DNA of 64,000 bases, taken from NCBI GenBank assembly GCA_020637675.1, contig JACKKD010000001.1:124001-188000 (forward strand), read 5' to 3'. Source of the stretch: Paracoccaceae bacterium (GTDB lineage Bacteria > Pseudomonadota > Alphaproteobacteria > Rhodobacterales > Rhodobacteraceae). Below, in pieces: positions 43,465-51,038 of the stretch. The position numbers and the translations under genes are program-made. Numbering within the stretch: position 1 is the first letter of the stretch; each line of letters begins with the position of its first letter. Below the pieces are notes generated by a model. The model did no database searches. It was not told the DNA's origin and saw only the letters and a program-made list of their open reading frames with translations.

Positions 43465-44529
43465 ATGATCCAAGAAAACAAGACTACCGCCCTCCGCAGG
43501 GCGCTTGCCATCGGCGCCACGGCGCTTGCGCTAGGGGGCGGTGCGGCACAGGCACGCGACCTCACCATCGTGTCCTTCGGCGGCACCTTCCAGGACGCGC
43601 AGCGCGAACTGTTCTTCAAGCCCTTCGCGGAAAAGCTGGGCAAGCCGGTGCTGGACGAGGCCTGGGACGGCGGTTACGGCGTGCTGCAATCCAAGGTGAA
43701 GGCTGGCCAGCCGAACTGGGACGTCGTCCAGGTCGAGGCCGAGGAACTCGCCCTTGGCTGCGCCGACGGCATCTTCGAGAAGCTGGACTGGGAAAAGCTC
43801 GGCGGTCAGGACAGCTTCATTCCCGGCAGCACCTCGGAATGCGGGGCGGGGCACATCGTCTGGTCCGTGGCCATAGCCTATGACGGGAACAAACTGACCG
43901 ACCAGCAGCCGCAAAGCTGGGCCGACTTCTGGGATGTCGAGAAGTTTCCGGGAAAGCGCGGGATGCGCAAGACCGCGAAATATGCGCTGGAAGCTGCGCT
44001 GATGGCCGATGGCGTACCCTCGGATCAGGTCTATGAAATGCTTGCGACGCCGGAAGGCGTGGACCGGGCCTTCGCCAAGCTGGACGAACTGCGTCCGAAC
44101 CTGGTCTGGTGGGAGGCCGGCGCACAGCCCCTGTCGATGCTGCAGACCGGCGACGTGGCGATGTCCACAGTCTACAACGGCCGCATCACCGGCCTGAACC
44201 GGACGGAAGGCACCAACATGAAGCTGGTCTGGAACCAGTCGATCTATGCCGTCGACAGCTGGGTCATCCTCGCGGGGGCGGAAAACAAGGACGCCGGGCA
44301 GGATTTCATCGCCTTCGCAAGCGCGCCCGAGAACCTGTCGAAGCTGCCCGCGCAGATCGCCTACGGCCTGCCGGTGATCGCGGCGGCGGCGATGGTTCCG
44401 GCCGAATTCGCGGCCGACCTGCCCACCAACCCCGATAACCTGGCGGTCTCGCTGAACCTCGATGTCGACTACTGGGTTGATAACTCCGAGGAACTGACCA
44501 AACGGTTCAACGCCTGGGTCGCCCAGTAA
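43465..44529 (+). CDS. Periplasmic spermidine/putrescine-type binding protein
   Basis: 354 residues. A Sec signal peptide (ALRRALAIGATALALGGGAAQA) precedes RDLTIVSFGGTFQDAQRELF, typical of polyamine-type binding proteins. ATG 43465 lies 6 bp after GGGAG; ATG 43459 abuts it. It serves the ATPase and permeases encoded at 44659-47677 and probably binds the substrate of the HisD-like enzyme. Confidence 0.92.
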   Translation: MIQENKTTALRRALAIGATALALGGGAAQARDLTIVSFGGTFQDAQRELFFKPFAEKLGKPVLDEAWDGGYGVLQSKVKAGQPNWDVVQVEAEELALGCADGIFEKLDWEKLGGQDSFIPGSTSECGAGHIVWSVAIAYDGNKLTDQQPQSWADFWDVEKFPGKRGMRKTAKYALEAALMADGVPSDQVYEMLATPEGVDRAFAKLDELRPNLVWWEAGAQPLSMLQTGDVAMSTVYNGRITGLNRTEGTNMKLVWNQSIYAVDSWVILAGAENKDAGQDFIAFASAPENLSKLPAQIAYGLPVIAAAAMVPAEFAADLPTNPDNLAVSLNLDVDYWVDNSEELTKRFNAWVAQ

Positions 44530-44536
44530 CGCCCCC

Positions 44537-44570
44537 GGCGACTGCCCGGTCGAAAGGCCGGGCGGTCGCC
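44537..44570 (+). terminator. Long hairpin between binding-protein and ATPase genes
   Basis: GGCGACTGCCCGG (44537-44549) pairs with CCGGGCGGTCGCC (44558-44570), 13 bp with one T-G wobble and an 8-base loop. No T-run follows. As an intra-operon hairpin it probably stabilises the binding-protein message or limits read-through. Confidence 0.6.
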
Positions 44571-44658
44571 TCGTACCCGTCACCGCAAGCAGGGTAGACA
44601 GCAGGGCAAACTTCAACGAGAACGGCCCGCAAGCGCAGCAGGCTGCATCGGGGATATC

Positions 44659-45741
44659 ATGTCCGGAGCGTTCATCAGCTTTCAAGACGCCACCAAGGAT
44701 TACGGCTCCGTGCGCGTGGTCGAGAACCTCAATCTCGACATCGCGCGCGGCGAATTCGTCAGCCTGCTAGGCCCGTCGGGATCGGGCAAGACGACGCTTC
44801 TGATGATGCTGGCGGGGTTTGAAAGTGTCAGCGGCGGCACGATCACGCTCGATGGCAAGGTCATCAACGACTTGCCCACCTACAAGCGCGACATGGGCGT
44901 GGTGTTCCAGAACTACGCGCTCTTCCCGCACATGACCGTTGCCAGGAACGTGGCCTTCCCGCTGGAGATGCGGGGCGAGGCAAAGGCCGTGACGGCGGCC
45001 AAGGTGAAGAAGGCCCTGGACATGGTGCAGCTTGGCCAGCTGGCCGACCGCCTGCCGGGGCAGCTTTCCGGGGGGCAGCAGCAACGCGTGGCGCTGGCCC
45101 GCGCGCTGGTGTTCGAACCGCGTGTCGTCCTGATGGACGAGCCGCTGGGTGCGCTGGACAAGCAGTTGCGCGAACAGATGCAGCTGGACATCCGCGAACT
45201 GCACCATCGCCTCGGCCTGACGGTGATCTTCGTCACCCATGACCAGGACGAGGCGCTGACGATGTCGGACCGGATCGCCATCTTCAATCATGGCAAGATC
45301 CAGCAGTGCGCCGCCCCGCGTGAGGTCTACGACCATCCAGCCAACCGCTTCGTCGCCGAATTCATCGGCGAGACAAATCTGCTGGACTGCAAGGTGTCCG
45401 AAAACGCGGGGGAGACGTTTTCGGTCACGCTTGACGACGGTTCGGTCGTCGCCGCCCATGGCCTGCCGGGCCTCGTGGCCGGGGATCGGGCTCTCCTGTC
45501 GCTCCGACCCGAACGGATCGAGATCCTGCCGGCGGAAACGGATGCCACAGCGACCGGCCAGAACAGGCTGGCGGGCGAGATCCTCGACACGATCTATCAG
45601 GGCGACCATCTGCGCGTCGTGATCGAGACGGCAGTGGGACAGATCATCGCCCGCACGGACCGCAAGGCGCAGGAGTGGCCCGTCCGAGCCAGGGTCATGC
45701 TGACCTTCCGCGCTGCCGATGGCTGGGTGATTGCGCCATGA
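44659..45741 (+). CDS. Polyamine-type ABC transporter ATP-binding protein
   Basis: 360 residues: Walker A LLGPSGSGKTT, signature LSGGQQQR, Walker B VVLMDEPLGALD, H-loop FVTHDQDEA, and a C-terminal TOBE domain. Its stop overlaps the first permease start by 4 bp. Close in layout to the PotA-like protein at 18592 but from a separate operon. Confidence 0.93.
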   Translation: MSGAFISFQDATKDYGSVRVVENLNLDIARGEFVSLLGPSGSGKTTLLMMLAGFESVSGGTITLDGKVINDLPTYKRDMGVVFQNYALFPHMTVARNVAFPLEMRGEAKAVTAAKVKKALDMVQLGQLADRLPGQLSGGQQQRVALARALVFEPRVVLMDEPLGALDKQLREQMQLDIRELHHRLGLTVIFVTHDQDEALTMSDRIAIFNHGKIQQCAAPREVYDHPANRFVAEFIGETNLLDCKVSENAGETFSVTLDDGSVVAAHGLPGLVAGDRALLSLRPERIEILPAETDATATGQNRLAGEILDTIYQGDHLRVVIETAVGQIIARTDRKAQEWPVRARVMLTFRAADGWVIAP

Positions 45742-46904
45742 TCAAGGCAGCCCCCATGCGCGCGCTGCTGCTGCTCGGGCCCCTGCTGGTCTTTCTTGGC
45801 CTGTTTTTCGTCTGGCCGCTGGTCACCGTGATCGCGCAATCGGTGTCCGACCCGTCCGTGTCGCGCGTTCTGAACCGGACCGCAGCCGCCATCGACGGTT
45901 GGGACGGCACCGGCGTGCCCTCGGCCGAGGTGCAGGCCGCCTTCCGCGCCGACGTTGTCGCCAACACCGACGATATGGCCATGGGCGACGTGACGCGGCG
46001 ACTGAACGCGACAAAATCCGGTTTTCGCTCGCTGATGGGAAAGACGGTGTCCGCAGTCAAGGAAGATCCGGACATCGACCTTGCCCGGATCGACGACCGC
46101 TGGACCGATACGGCCTACTGGCAGGCGATCCAGGACAACGCATCGCCCTACACCGACGCCTTCCTCCTGGCCGCGCTGGACCTTGAGCGGGACAAGTCCG
46201 GCAACATTGCCGCCATGCCCGAGGGTACATCGGCAAATGCAACGATCCTGTTGCGGACGCTTTGGACGGCGGGCGTGGTGACGTTCTGCTGCCTTGTCAT
46301 CGGCCTGCCGTATGCGATGATCGCTGCCTCGGTGCAGGGCTGGAAGCGGTCGGTCCTCTTGGGGGCGGTGCTCCTGCCCTTGTGGACGTCGCTTCTGGTG
46401 CGCACGGCGGCCTGGATGATCATCCTGCAGGACAACGGCATCATCAACCAGGCACTGATGGGGCTGGGCGTGATTTCGCAGCCGCTGGCGCTGATCTACA
46501 ACCGGTTCGGGGTGGTGCTTGCCATGACGCATGTGCTTCTGCCCTTCATGGTCCTGCCCATATACTCGGTCCTGTTGACCGTGCCGGGCAACCTGATGAA
46601 CGCCGCGGCTTCGCTCGGGGCGCATCCGGTGCGGGCCTTCCTGCGCGTTCTGCTGCCGCTGTCCTTCCGCGGGGTGGTATCGGGCACGTTGCTCGTGTTC
46701 ATGGCGGCAATCGGGTATTACATCACGCCGGCGCTGCTCGGCGGGGCGTCGGATCAGATGCTGTCCTCGGTCATCGCCTTCTATGCCACGGGGTCTGCGA
46801 ACTGGAGCATGGCCGCCGCACTCGGGCTGATCCTGCTCGTGCTGACGCTCATCCTCTATGCGGTGTACAACCGGCTGTCGCGCGATCCGGTGGAGGCGAG
46901 ATGA
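45738..46904 (+). CDS. Polyamine-type ABC transporter permease with enlarged periplasmic loop
   Basis: 388 residues, about 100 longer than usual PotB-like permeases. After the first helix (LLLLGPLLVFLGLFFVWPLV) comes a soluble segment of roughly 125 residues before the second helix (VVTFCCLVIGLPYAMIAASV). The ATPase-docking loop (NLMNAAASLGAHPVRAF) is normal. Starts in an ATGA overlap. The extra loop faces the periplasm and may interact with the binding protein. Confidence 0.9.
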   Translation: MIKAAPMRALLLLGPLLVFLGLFFVWPLVTVIAQSVSDPSVSRVLNRTAAAIDGWDGTGVPSAEVQAAFRADVVANTDDMAMGDVTRRLNATKSGFRSLMGKTVSAVKEDPDIDLARIDDRWTDTAYWQAIQDNASPYTDAFLLAALDLERDKSGNIAAMPEGTSANATILLRTLWTAGVVTFCCLVIGLPYAMIAASVQGWKRSVLLGAVLLPLWTSLLVRTAAWMIILQDNGIINQALMGLGVISQPLALIYNRFGVVLAMTHVLLPFMVLPIYSVLLTVPGNLMNAAASLGAHPVRAFLRVLLPLSFRGVVSGTLLVFMAAIGYYITPALLGGASDQMLSSVIAFYATGSANWSMAAALGLILLVLTLILYAVYNRLSRDPVEAR

Positions 46905-47677
46905 TGGCGATGTCGCTTTTCAAGTCCGTCTATGCCACGCTGATCGTCGGGTTTCTGGTTGCCCCGCTTCTGGTGGTGCTGCCGCTTGCCTTCACCTCGG
47001 GCGCGTTCCTGACCTACCCGATCCCGTCCTATTCGTTCCGCTGGTTTTCCGAACTGGTCGAAAACACGGTCTGGAGCCGGGCGATCCTGAACAGCCTGCT
47101 GATCGCCGGTTCAACGACGGTGGTTGCCACGTTGCTGGGTACGCTCGCGGCGCTTGGGCTGAGGGCGCGCAACCTCGTGCTGTCGTCGCAGATCCGCACG
47201 CTTTTCCTGTTGCCGATGGTCGTCCCGGCCGTGGTGCTGGGCGTGGGGATGCAGGCGCTGTTCGTGCGCTTCGGAATCAACTCGACCTACCTGTCGGTCA
47301 TCGTGGCGCACAGCGTCATCGCCATTCCCTTCGTCGTGATCTCGGTCTCCGGCGCGCTGGGCGGGATCGACCGCCGGGTGGAGCGCGCCGCCGAAAGCCT
47401 TGGCGCCCGGCCGCACAAGGTGTTTTTCCTCGTAACCCTCCCGCTGGCCATGCCGGGCGTGGCGTCGGGAGCGGCGCTGGCCTTCGCCACCTCGCTGGAC
47501 GAGGTCGTCCTGACGCTCTTCGTCGCCGGGCCGAACCAGCGCACGCTTGCCCGCCAGATGTTTTCCACCCTGCGCGAGAACATCAGCCCGGCGATCGCAT
47601 CGGCGGCCTTCGTGATCATCGTGGGCACAATCCTGGTTGCGCTGCTGCTTCTCTTGATGCGCCGCCGTTCGGCATGA
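46901..47677 (+). CDS. Polyamine-type ABC transporter permease (PotC-like)
   Basis: 258 residues with about six hydrophobic segments and the docking loop GIDRRVERAAESLGARPHKV. Its ATG overlaps the previous stop (ATGA). Last gene of the HisD-like/transporter operon. Confidence 0.92.
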   Translation: MMAMSLFKSVYATLIVGFLVAPLLVVLPLAFTSGAFLTYPIPSYSFRWFSELVENTVWSRAILNSLLIAGSTTVVATLLGTLAALGLRARNLVLSSQIRTLFLLPMVVPAVVLGVGMQALFVRFGINSTYLSVIVAHSVIAIPFVVISVSGALGGIDRRVERAAESLGARPHKVFFLVTLPLAMPGVASGAALAFATSLDEVVLTLFVAGPNQRTLARQMFSTLRENISPAIASAAFVIIVGTILVALLLLLMRRRSA

Positions 47678-48113
47678 GGTCCCTGACGAGGGCAGCGGCA
47701 ACTCGAGCGTAGCGCGCAACGCCACCGACCGCGCTCCTCCACGTCCGGACCGAGCGCTGGAAGGAGCGTCCCGCCCGGAACCTGCCGGGCCGGACCGGCA
47801 TTCCGCACGGCAAGGGGAGTCCCATCGCACCGGAAGCCGTCGGATCCTGCGACGCCATCTTCGATGTCGAGCACCCGGTGCGCGGTCCGACCGCCGAGGC
47901 CCGCCATGACGCCCTTCATCGGCAGGTGGGCACGATGATACCGCACCTACACGATCAGCCCAGGCGCCGCGCGCACGATTCCGAGCGTCGGATATCCCCC
48001 CGCGTCCGCCCGGATCACGGCGGGACACACCCCAATGCCGGCGACGAGGATCGGCACATCTCAGCCGAGAAGCGTGAAAAGCGGGGTGCGCATTATCGGG
48101 TGCTTGCCATGCG
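47678..48113. other. Region without an intact gene, possible gene remnant
   Basis: 436 bp between the permease gene and the convergent DUF488 gene. On the minus strand, in-frame pieces such as VPILVAGIGVCPAVI and a following short open frame look protein-like but are broken by stops and match no family I recognise. This may be a decayed gene at the edge of the second NO locus. No terminator seen. Confidence 0.4.
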
Positions 48114-48494
48114 TCATGTCGCATCCTCCCGTGCCAGTCTCTCGCGGAGATAGTCCCGCAGCACCACCGCCTGGTTGTGATCGCGGTCCTTCGCCCCGTA
48201 GAGCAGGACGACCGGGCCTTTCCGGCACCAGGCCAGGCAGCGCTCCAGCGCCTCGTCGCTCGCGTCCAGTTCGGCGTGATAACGGCGCCGGAACTCATCC
48301 CACCTGTCGGGGTCGTGGCCGAACCACTTGCGCAGTTCGGTGCTCGGGGCGACCTCGCGGATCCAGTCGTCAAGCGCCAGACCCGCCTTGCTGATCCCCC
48401 GCGGCCAGAGGCGGTCGACCAGCAGGCGCGCGTGCTGCGCATCGCCGGGACCGTCGTAGACCCGTGCGACACCGATGTCCGGTGCGTCCGTCAT
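48114..48494 (-). CDS. DUF488 family protein
   Basis: 126 residues with the DUF488 features RLLVDRLWPRGISK, WIREVAPSTELRKWFGHDPD and GPVVLLYGAKDRDHNQAVVL. ATG 48494 overlaps the preceding AhpD-like stop (ATGA). Last gene of the minus-strand globin/hemerythrin operon. Function unknown; family members are often near stress and heme genes. Confidence 0.82.
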   Translation of the reverse strand: MTDAPDIGVARVYDGPGDAQHARLLVDRLWPRGISKAGLALDDWIREVAPSTELRKWFGHDPDRWDEFRRRYHAELDASDEALERCLAWCRKGPVVLLYGAKDRDHNQAVVLRDYLRERLAREDAT

Positions 48495-48829
48495 CCCGTG
48501 GCGTCGTCCTCCAACAGCTCCAGCGCCTTGACCGAATGGGCGAAAGCGGCACCCGCGCGCATCTCGGCCGCGACCCAGATCGCCTCCATGATCTGCTCGG
48601 AACTCGCACCCTCGCGCTTTGCCGCTTTCACATGGCCCTCTATGCACCATGGGCACTGAGTGACATGGGCGACGGCCACGGCGATCAGCTGCTTGGTCCT
48701 CGTGTCAAGCGCGCCCTCGGCAAAAACGGCCTTGGAGAAATCGCGGAACGCGTCGTCGGCATGCGGAGCAAGGGCGTGGCGCCGCTCGGCATGGGCGCGG
48801 GTTGCCCTTGGAAAGTGAAGGTCAGCCAT
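48491..48829 (-). CDS. Carboxymuconolactone decarboxylase/AhpD-like protein
   Basis: 112 residues with the AhpD-type redox motif TQCPWCIEGHVKAA (CxxC plus His). Such proteins are peroxidase or disulfide reductases. ATG 48829 overlaps the hemerythrin B stop by 8 bp. Its operon (globin, hemerythrin, AhpD-like, DUF488) suggests oxidative and nitrosative stress defence. Confidence 0.85.
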   Translation of the reverse strand: MADLHFPRATRAHAERRHALAPHADDAFRDFSKAVFAEGALDTRTKQLIAVAVAHVTQCPWCIEGHVKAAKREGASSEQIMEAIWVAAEMRAGAAFAHSVKALELLEDDATG

Positions 48830-49310
48830 GTGCCACGCCTCCCGCTTCGAATTGCGGAAAGAGCACGTCGTTTTCCAGTCGCATGTGCTCCTCGAAATCC
48901 GTGATGAATTCATCGAGTCCGGCATAGAGGGCGGTCCAGGTGCCACAGGCTCCCTGCGGCAACGTCAGGCCAGCGGTGAGGCGGCGGATCTCGGCGACTT
49001 CCGCGGAATGGTCGTCATGGTCGGCGCGCATCACCGCGATCGGGTTCTCGATACCGGGTCCGCCGCCCCTGCGGATGGCGGGAAAGAGGATCAACTCCTC
49101 CTTCTTCATGTGCACCTCCATCTCGCCGATCATGCGGCGCAGGACGGCGGAGAGACCCTCGGGTACATCCTCGTCGCCGAAGTGCACGTTCTCGACCCGT
49201 TCGGCCATCTCGGCCAGAGACGGCAGCTGATTGCGATGGCGCGCATGATAGCGCGTCTCGATGTAGCGCGTCAGTTCGGCGGCGTCGTCAATCGGGGCAG
49301 CATCGGACAT
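48822..49310 (-). CDS. Hemerythrin-domain protein, NO/Fe-S repair type, copy B
   Basis: 162 residues, closely similar to the protein at 32783-33259 along its whole length, including HMKKEELILFPAIR, PGIENPIAVMRADHDDH and LENDVLFPQF. All likely di-iron ligands are retained. It follows the truncated globin gene by 15 bp. The near identity of the middle part points to a recent duplication or acquisition of one NO locus. Confidence 0.86.
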   Translation of the reverse strand: MSDAAPIDDAAELTRYIETRYHARHRNQLPSLAEMAERVENVHFGDEDVPEGLSAVLRRMIGEMEVHMKKEELILFPAIRRGGGPGIENPIAVMRADHDDHSAEVAEIRRLTAGLTLPQGACGTWTALYAGLDEFITDFEEHMRLENDVLFPQFEAGGVAHG

Positions 49311-49325
49311 TTGGGCATCCTTTCG

Positions 49326-49781
49326 TCAGCGTAGGGCAGGAATGGGGTCGGAGGCGGCCCTCGCCTCGGATACCGCCAGGAGGAGCGAACGGGCGATACG
49401 TTCGGCGCGAAGCGTGACATGCGCGGCGCCTGCGGGCGTACAGGTCTCGCGCGCTGTCGCACGGAACAGGTCGAGCCAACGCTCGAAATGGGCTCCGTCA
49501 ATCGGCAGGGCCATGTGCGCCGGTACCGGGCGGCCATGGTACCGCCCCGTCATCAGCGCGACCGACGACCAGAAGGCAACCATGCGCTCCAGATGCGGCC
49601 CCCAGTCTATGATGCGTGCGCTGAAGATCGGGCCCAGCACCGGGTCGCGTCGGATCCTGCCGTAGAAGCCGTGGACGAGGTCCCGCAGCACCTCTTCGTC
49701 GAGGCCCGTTTCAGCCATGATGGCCGCGGTGATCTCCGGCCGGACGGAGGCAACATGTTTGGTCCGTCCGAGCGCAGGCAT
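49326..49781 (-). CDS. Group III truncated hemoglobin
   Basis: 151 residues, truncated globin fold of group III: EEVLRDLVHGFYGRIRRDPVLGPIF, then HLERMVAFWSSVALMTGRYHG with the proximal His region, and FERWLDLF. It likely binds or detoxifies NO or oxygen. First gene of the minus-strand operon, divergent from the Rrf2 remnant with a candidate NsrR box between them. Confidence 0.85.
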   Translation of the reverse strand: MPALGRTKHVASVRPEITAAIMAETGLDEEVLRDLVHGFYGRIRRDPVLGPIFSARIIDWGPHLERMVAFWSSVALMTGRYHGRPVPAHMALPIDGAHFERWLDLFRATARETCTPAGAAHVTLRAERIARSLLLAVSEARAASDPIPALR

Positions 49782-49830
49782 GAAGGGACTCGCGGTTTCC
49801 GTCTTGCAATTGAAGTTATATCTGCTAATA

Positions 49831-49845
49831 GGTATTGTAAATACC
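49831..49845. promoter_or_regulatory. Candidate NsrR box 2: GGTATTGTAAATACC
   Basis: A near-palindrome (GGTATT-N3-AATACC) between the divergent globin gene and the Rrf2 remnant. It is the closest match to the consensus of four such boxes in this window (33407, 34207, 49831, 50993). Since the local Rrf2 gene is truncated, the intact NsrR-like protein at 33447 would have to act here. Confidence 0.55.
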
Positions 49846-49869
49846 GATTAGATGGGGAATGCAGCGTCG

Positions 49870-50154
49870 ATGCGTCTCACCTCCCTCAAAAACCATGGAT
49901 CAAGGCTGCTGATGCGGATGGCGGGCGCGCCGGGGCGCACCTTCGCGACCATAGAACTGGCCGACGAGTTCCGGCTTTCGCGCGACCATCTGGCCAGGAT
50001 CATTCAGCACGTCATCGGCGCCGGTCTGACCGACAATCGACCCGATGCTCCGTCCGGTTGGGCATCGGGGATACGCAATTCAAGCACGGAAGGAACGCCC
50101 AATGACGACCTGGCTCCCCACCCTGAAGACGGCAACCCCGCAAGAGGGCTATGA
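49870..50154 (+). pseudogene. Truncated Rrf2/NsrR-like gene (copy B)
   Basis: From ATG 49870 about 54 residues match the winged helix of the intact NsrR-like protein (MRLTSLKNHGSRLLMRM, then FRLSRDHLARIIQHVIGAGL). After that the sequence is unrelated and the Fe-S ligand cysteines are absent; the frame runs on to 50154, into the next gene. Roughly 80 codons of the sensing domain have been lost. It may be a dead remnant or a DNA-binding-only protein. Confidence 0.75.
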
Positions 50155-50335
50155 ACTGGCCGTGAAGATGGCCCGCGTCGCCATCAAGATGACCCAGCCG
50201 GACGCAGAGGTGCGCAACAAGCTGCGTCCGGTCTATGCCGAGAATGCCGACGCGCTGATCGCCTCAAGCCAGGTCGTGGCGACGCATTTCGCCACCGTGG
50301 CGGCGGCGAACGACTATTGGAGAGATGCGACATGA
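50102..50335 (+). CDS. Hexameric tyrosine-coordinated heme protein (HTHP)
   Basis: 77 residues matching the small HTHP family known from the marine roseobacter Silicibacter pomeroyi: TWLPTLKTATPQEGYELAVK at the start and SQVVATHFATVAAANDYW at the end, with the heme-ligand Tyr45 in RPVYAENADAL. HTHP forms a hexamer with peroxidase- and catalase-like activity. GGAAGGAA lies upstream of ATG 50102. It sits in the NO/oxidative stress locus and overlaps the DUF6522 gene by 4 bp. Confidence 0.88.
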   Translation: MTTWLPTLKTATPQEGYELAVKMARVAIKMTQPDAEVRNKLRPVYAENADALIASSQVVATHFATVAAANDYWRDAT

Positions 50336-50655
50336 CCGCAGTTGAACGCAAGGCCGCTGATTTTGTCGTCGACGCCGCGTTGCTGGCCGACGCGTTCGCG
50401 CTTTCGCAGGACGACATCAAGGCGCGGATGCGCGACGGCGCGATCACATCGCGCTGCGAGGCCGGTGTGGACGACGACGCCGGTCGCTGGCGCCTGACGT
50501 TTCACCACGGGGACCGCGCTTGCCGCTTCATCGTCGACGAAGCGGGCAACGTCCTGAAAAGGGTGACGTTCCCGATCAAGGCCGGACCGCGAGACCACGC
50601 TGCAGGACATGGCGACGCCGGAGCGATACCCGACGGCACGAGGATCGCCTCATGA
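50332..50655 (+). CDS. DUF6522 family protein, copy B
   Basis: 107 residues, paralog of 33893-34165: FVVDAALLADAFALSQDDIK, then SRCEAGVDDDAGRWRLTFHHGDRA. ATG 50332 overlaps the HTHP stop (ATGA). A short basic and glycine-rich extension follows the conserved core. Function unknown; the two copies each follow an NsrR-like gene. Confidence 0.78.
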   Translation: MTAVERKAADFVVDAALLADAFALSQDDIKARMRDGAITSRCEAGVDDDAGRWRLTFHHGDRACRFIVDEAGNVLKRVTFPIKAGPRDHAAGHGDAGAIPDGTRIAS

Positions 50656-51038
50656 GTCCCGACGCCCTTCTCGAATAAGACGGTCACCCCTCATCACGAT
50701 CGATCTCTGCGACGGTCTGCGCCGCGCAGGCATACGGCTGTCCGGAAACCCGGCCGATCATGGTGCCCGATGAGGCAGGCGCCATGCTGGGCGCGGGGAG
50801 ATCGACACCGCAATACGTCATCTCGGCCTTCTTGCTGCGACGAGCGCGCGAGACCCTGCTCGTGGACCGGGAACACGGGGAACGCCTGCTGACGGATTAC
50901 GTCATCGGCATCGGATACCGGTGATCCGGAGCGGGTTGGCGACTCAACGGGAACCCGATCCGGCGCGCCAGAGCCTCGAACTGGATCAAATCGGTATGGT
51001 CAATTCCGATACGCCACCCCCGGGGGAGGTTTGTGCCG
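50656..51038. other. Intergenic region with regulatory boxes and a possible short ORF
   Basis: 383 bp. A weak plus-strand open frame at 50760-50924 (54 codons, ending LTDYVIGIGYR) looks partly protein-like but has no clear ribosome site or family. The 3' part carries the FNR-like and NsrR-like boxes at 50976-51007. Nothing else recognised. Confidence 0.5.
50976..51007 (+). promoter_or_regulatory. Degenerate FNR-like box plus NsrR-like box upstream of the orphan CuA-like gene
   Basis: TCGAACTGGATCAA (50976-50989) keeps only the right half of the FNR box seen at 34190. Three bases later GGTATGGTCAATTCC (50993-51007) matches the NsrR-like box in 12 of 15 positions. The spacing equals that upstream of the eNOR-like operon, so the two promoters share ancestry. 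Confidence 0.5.
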
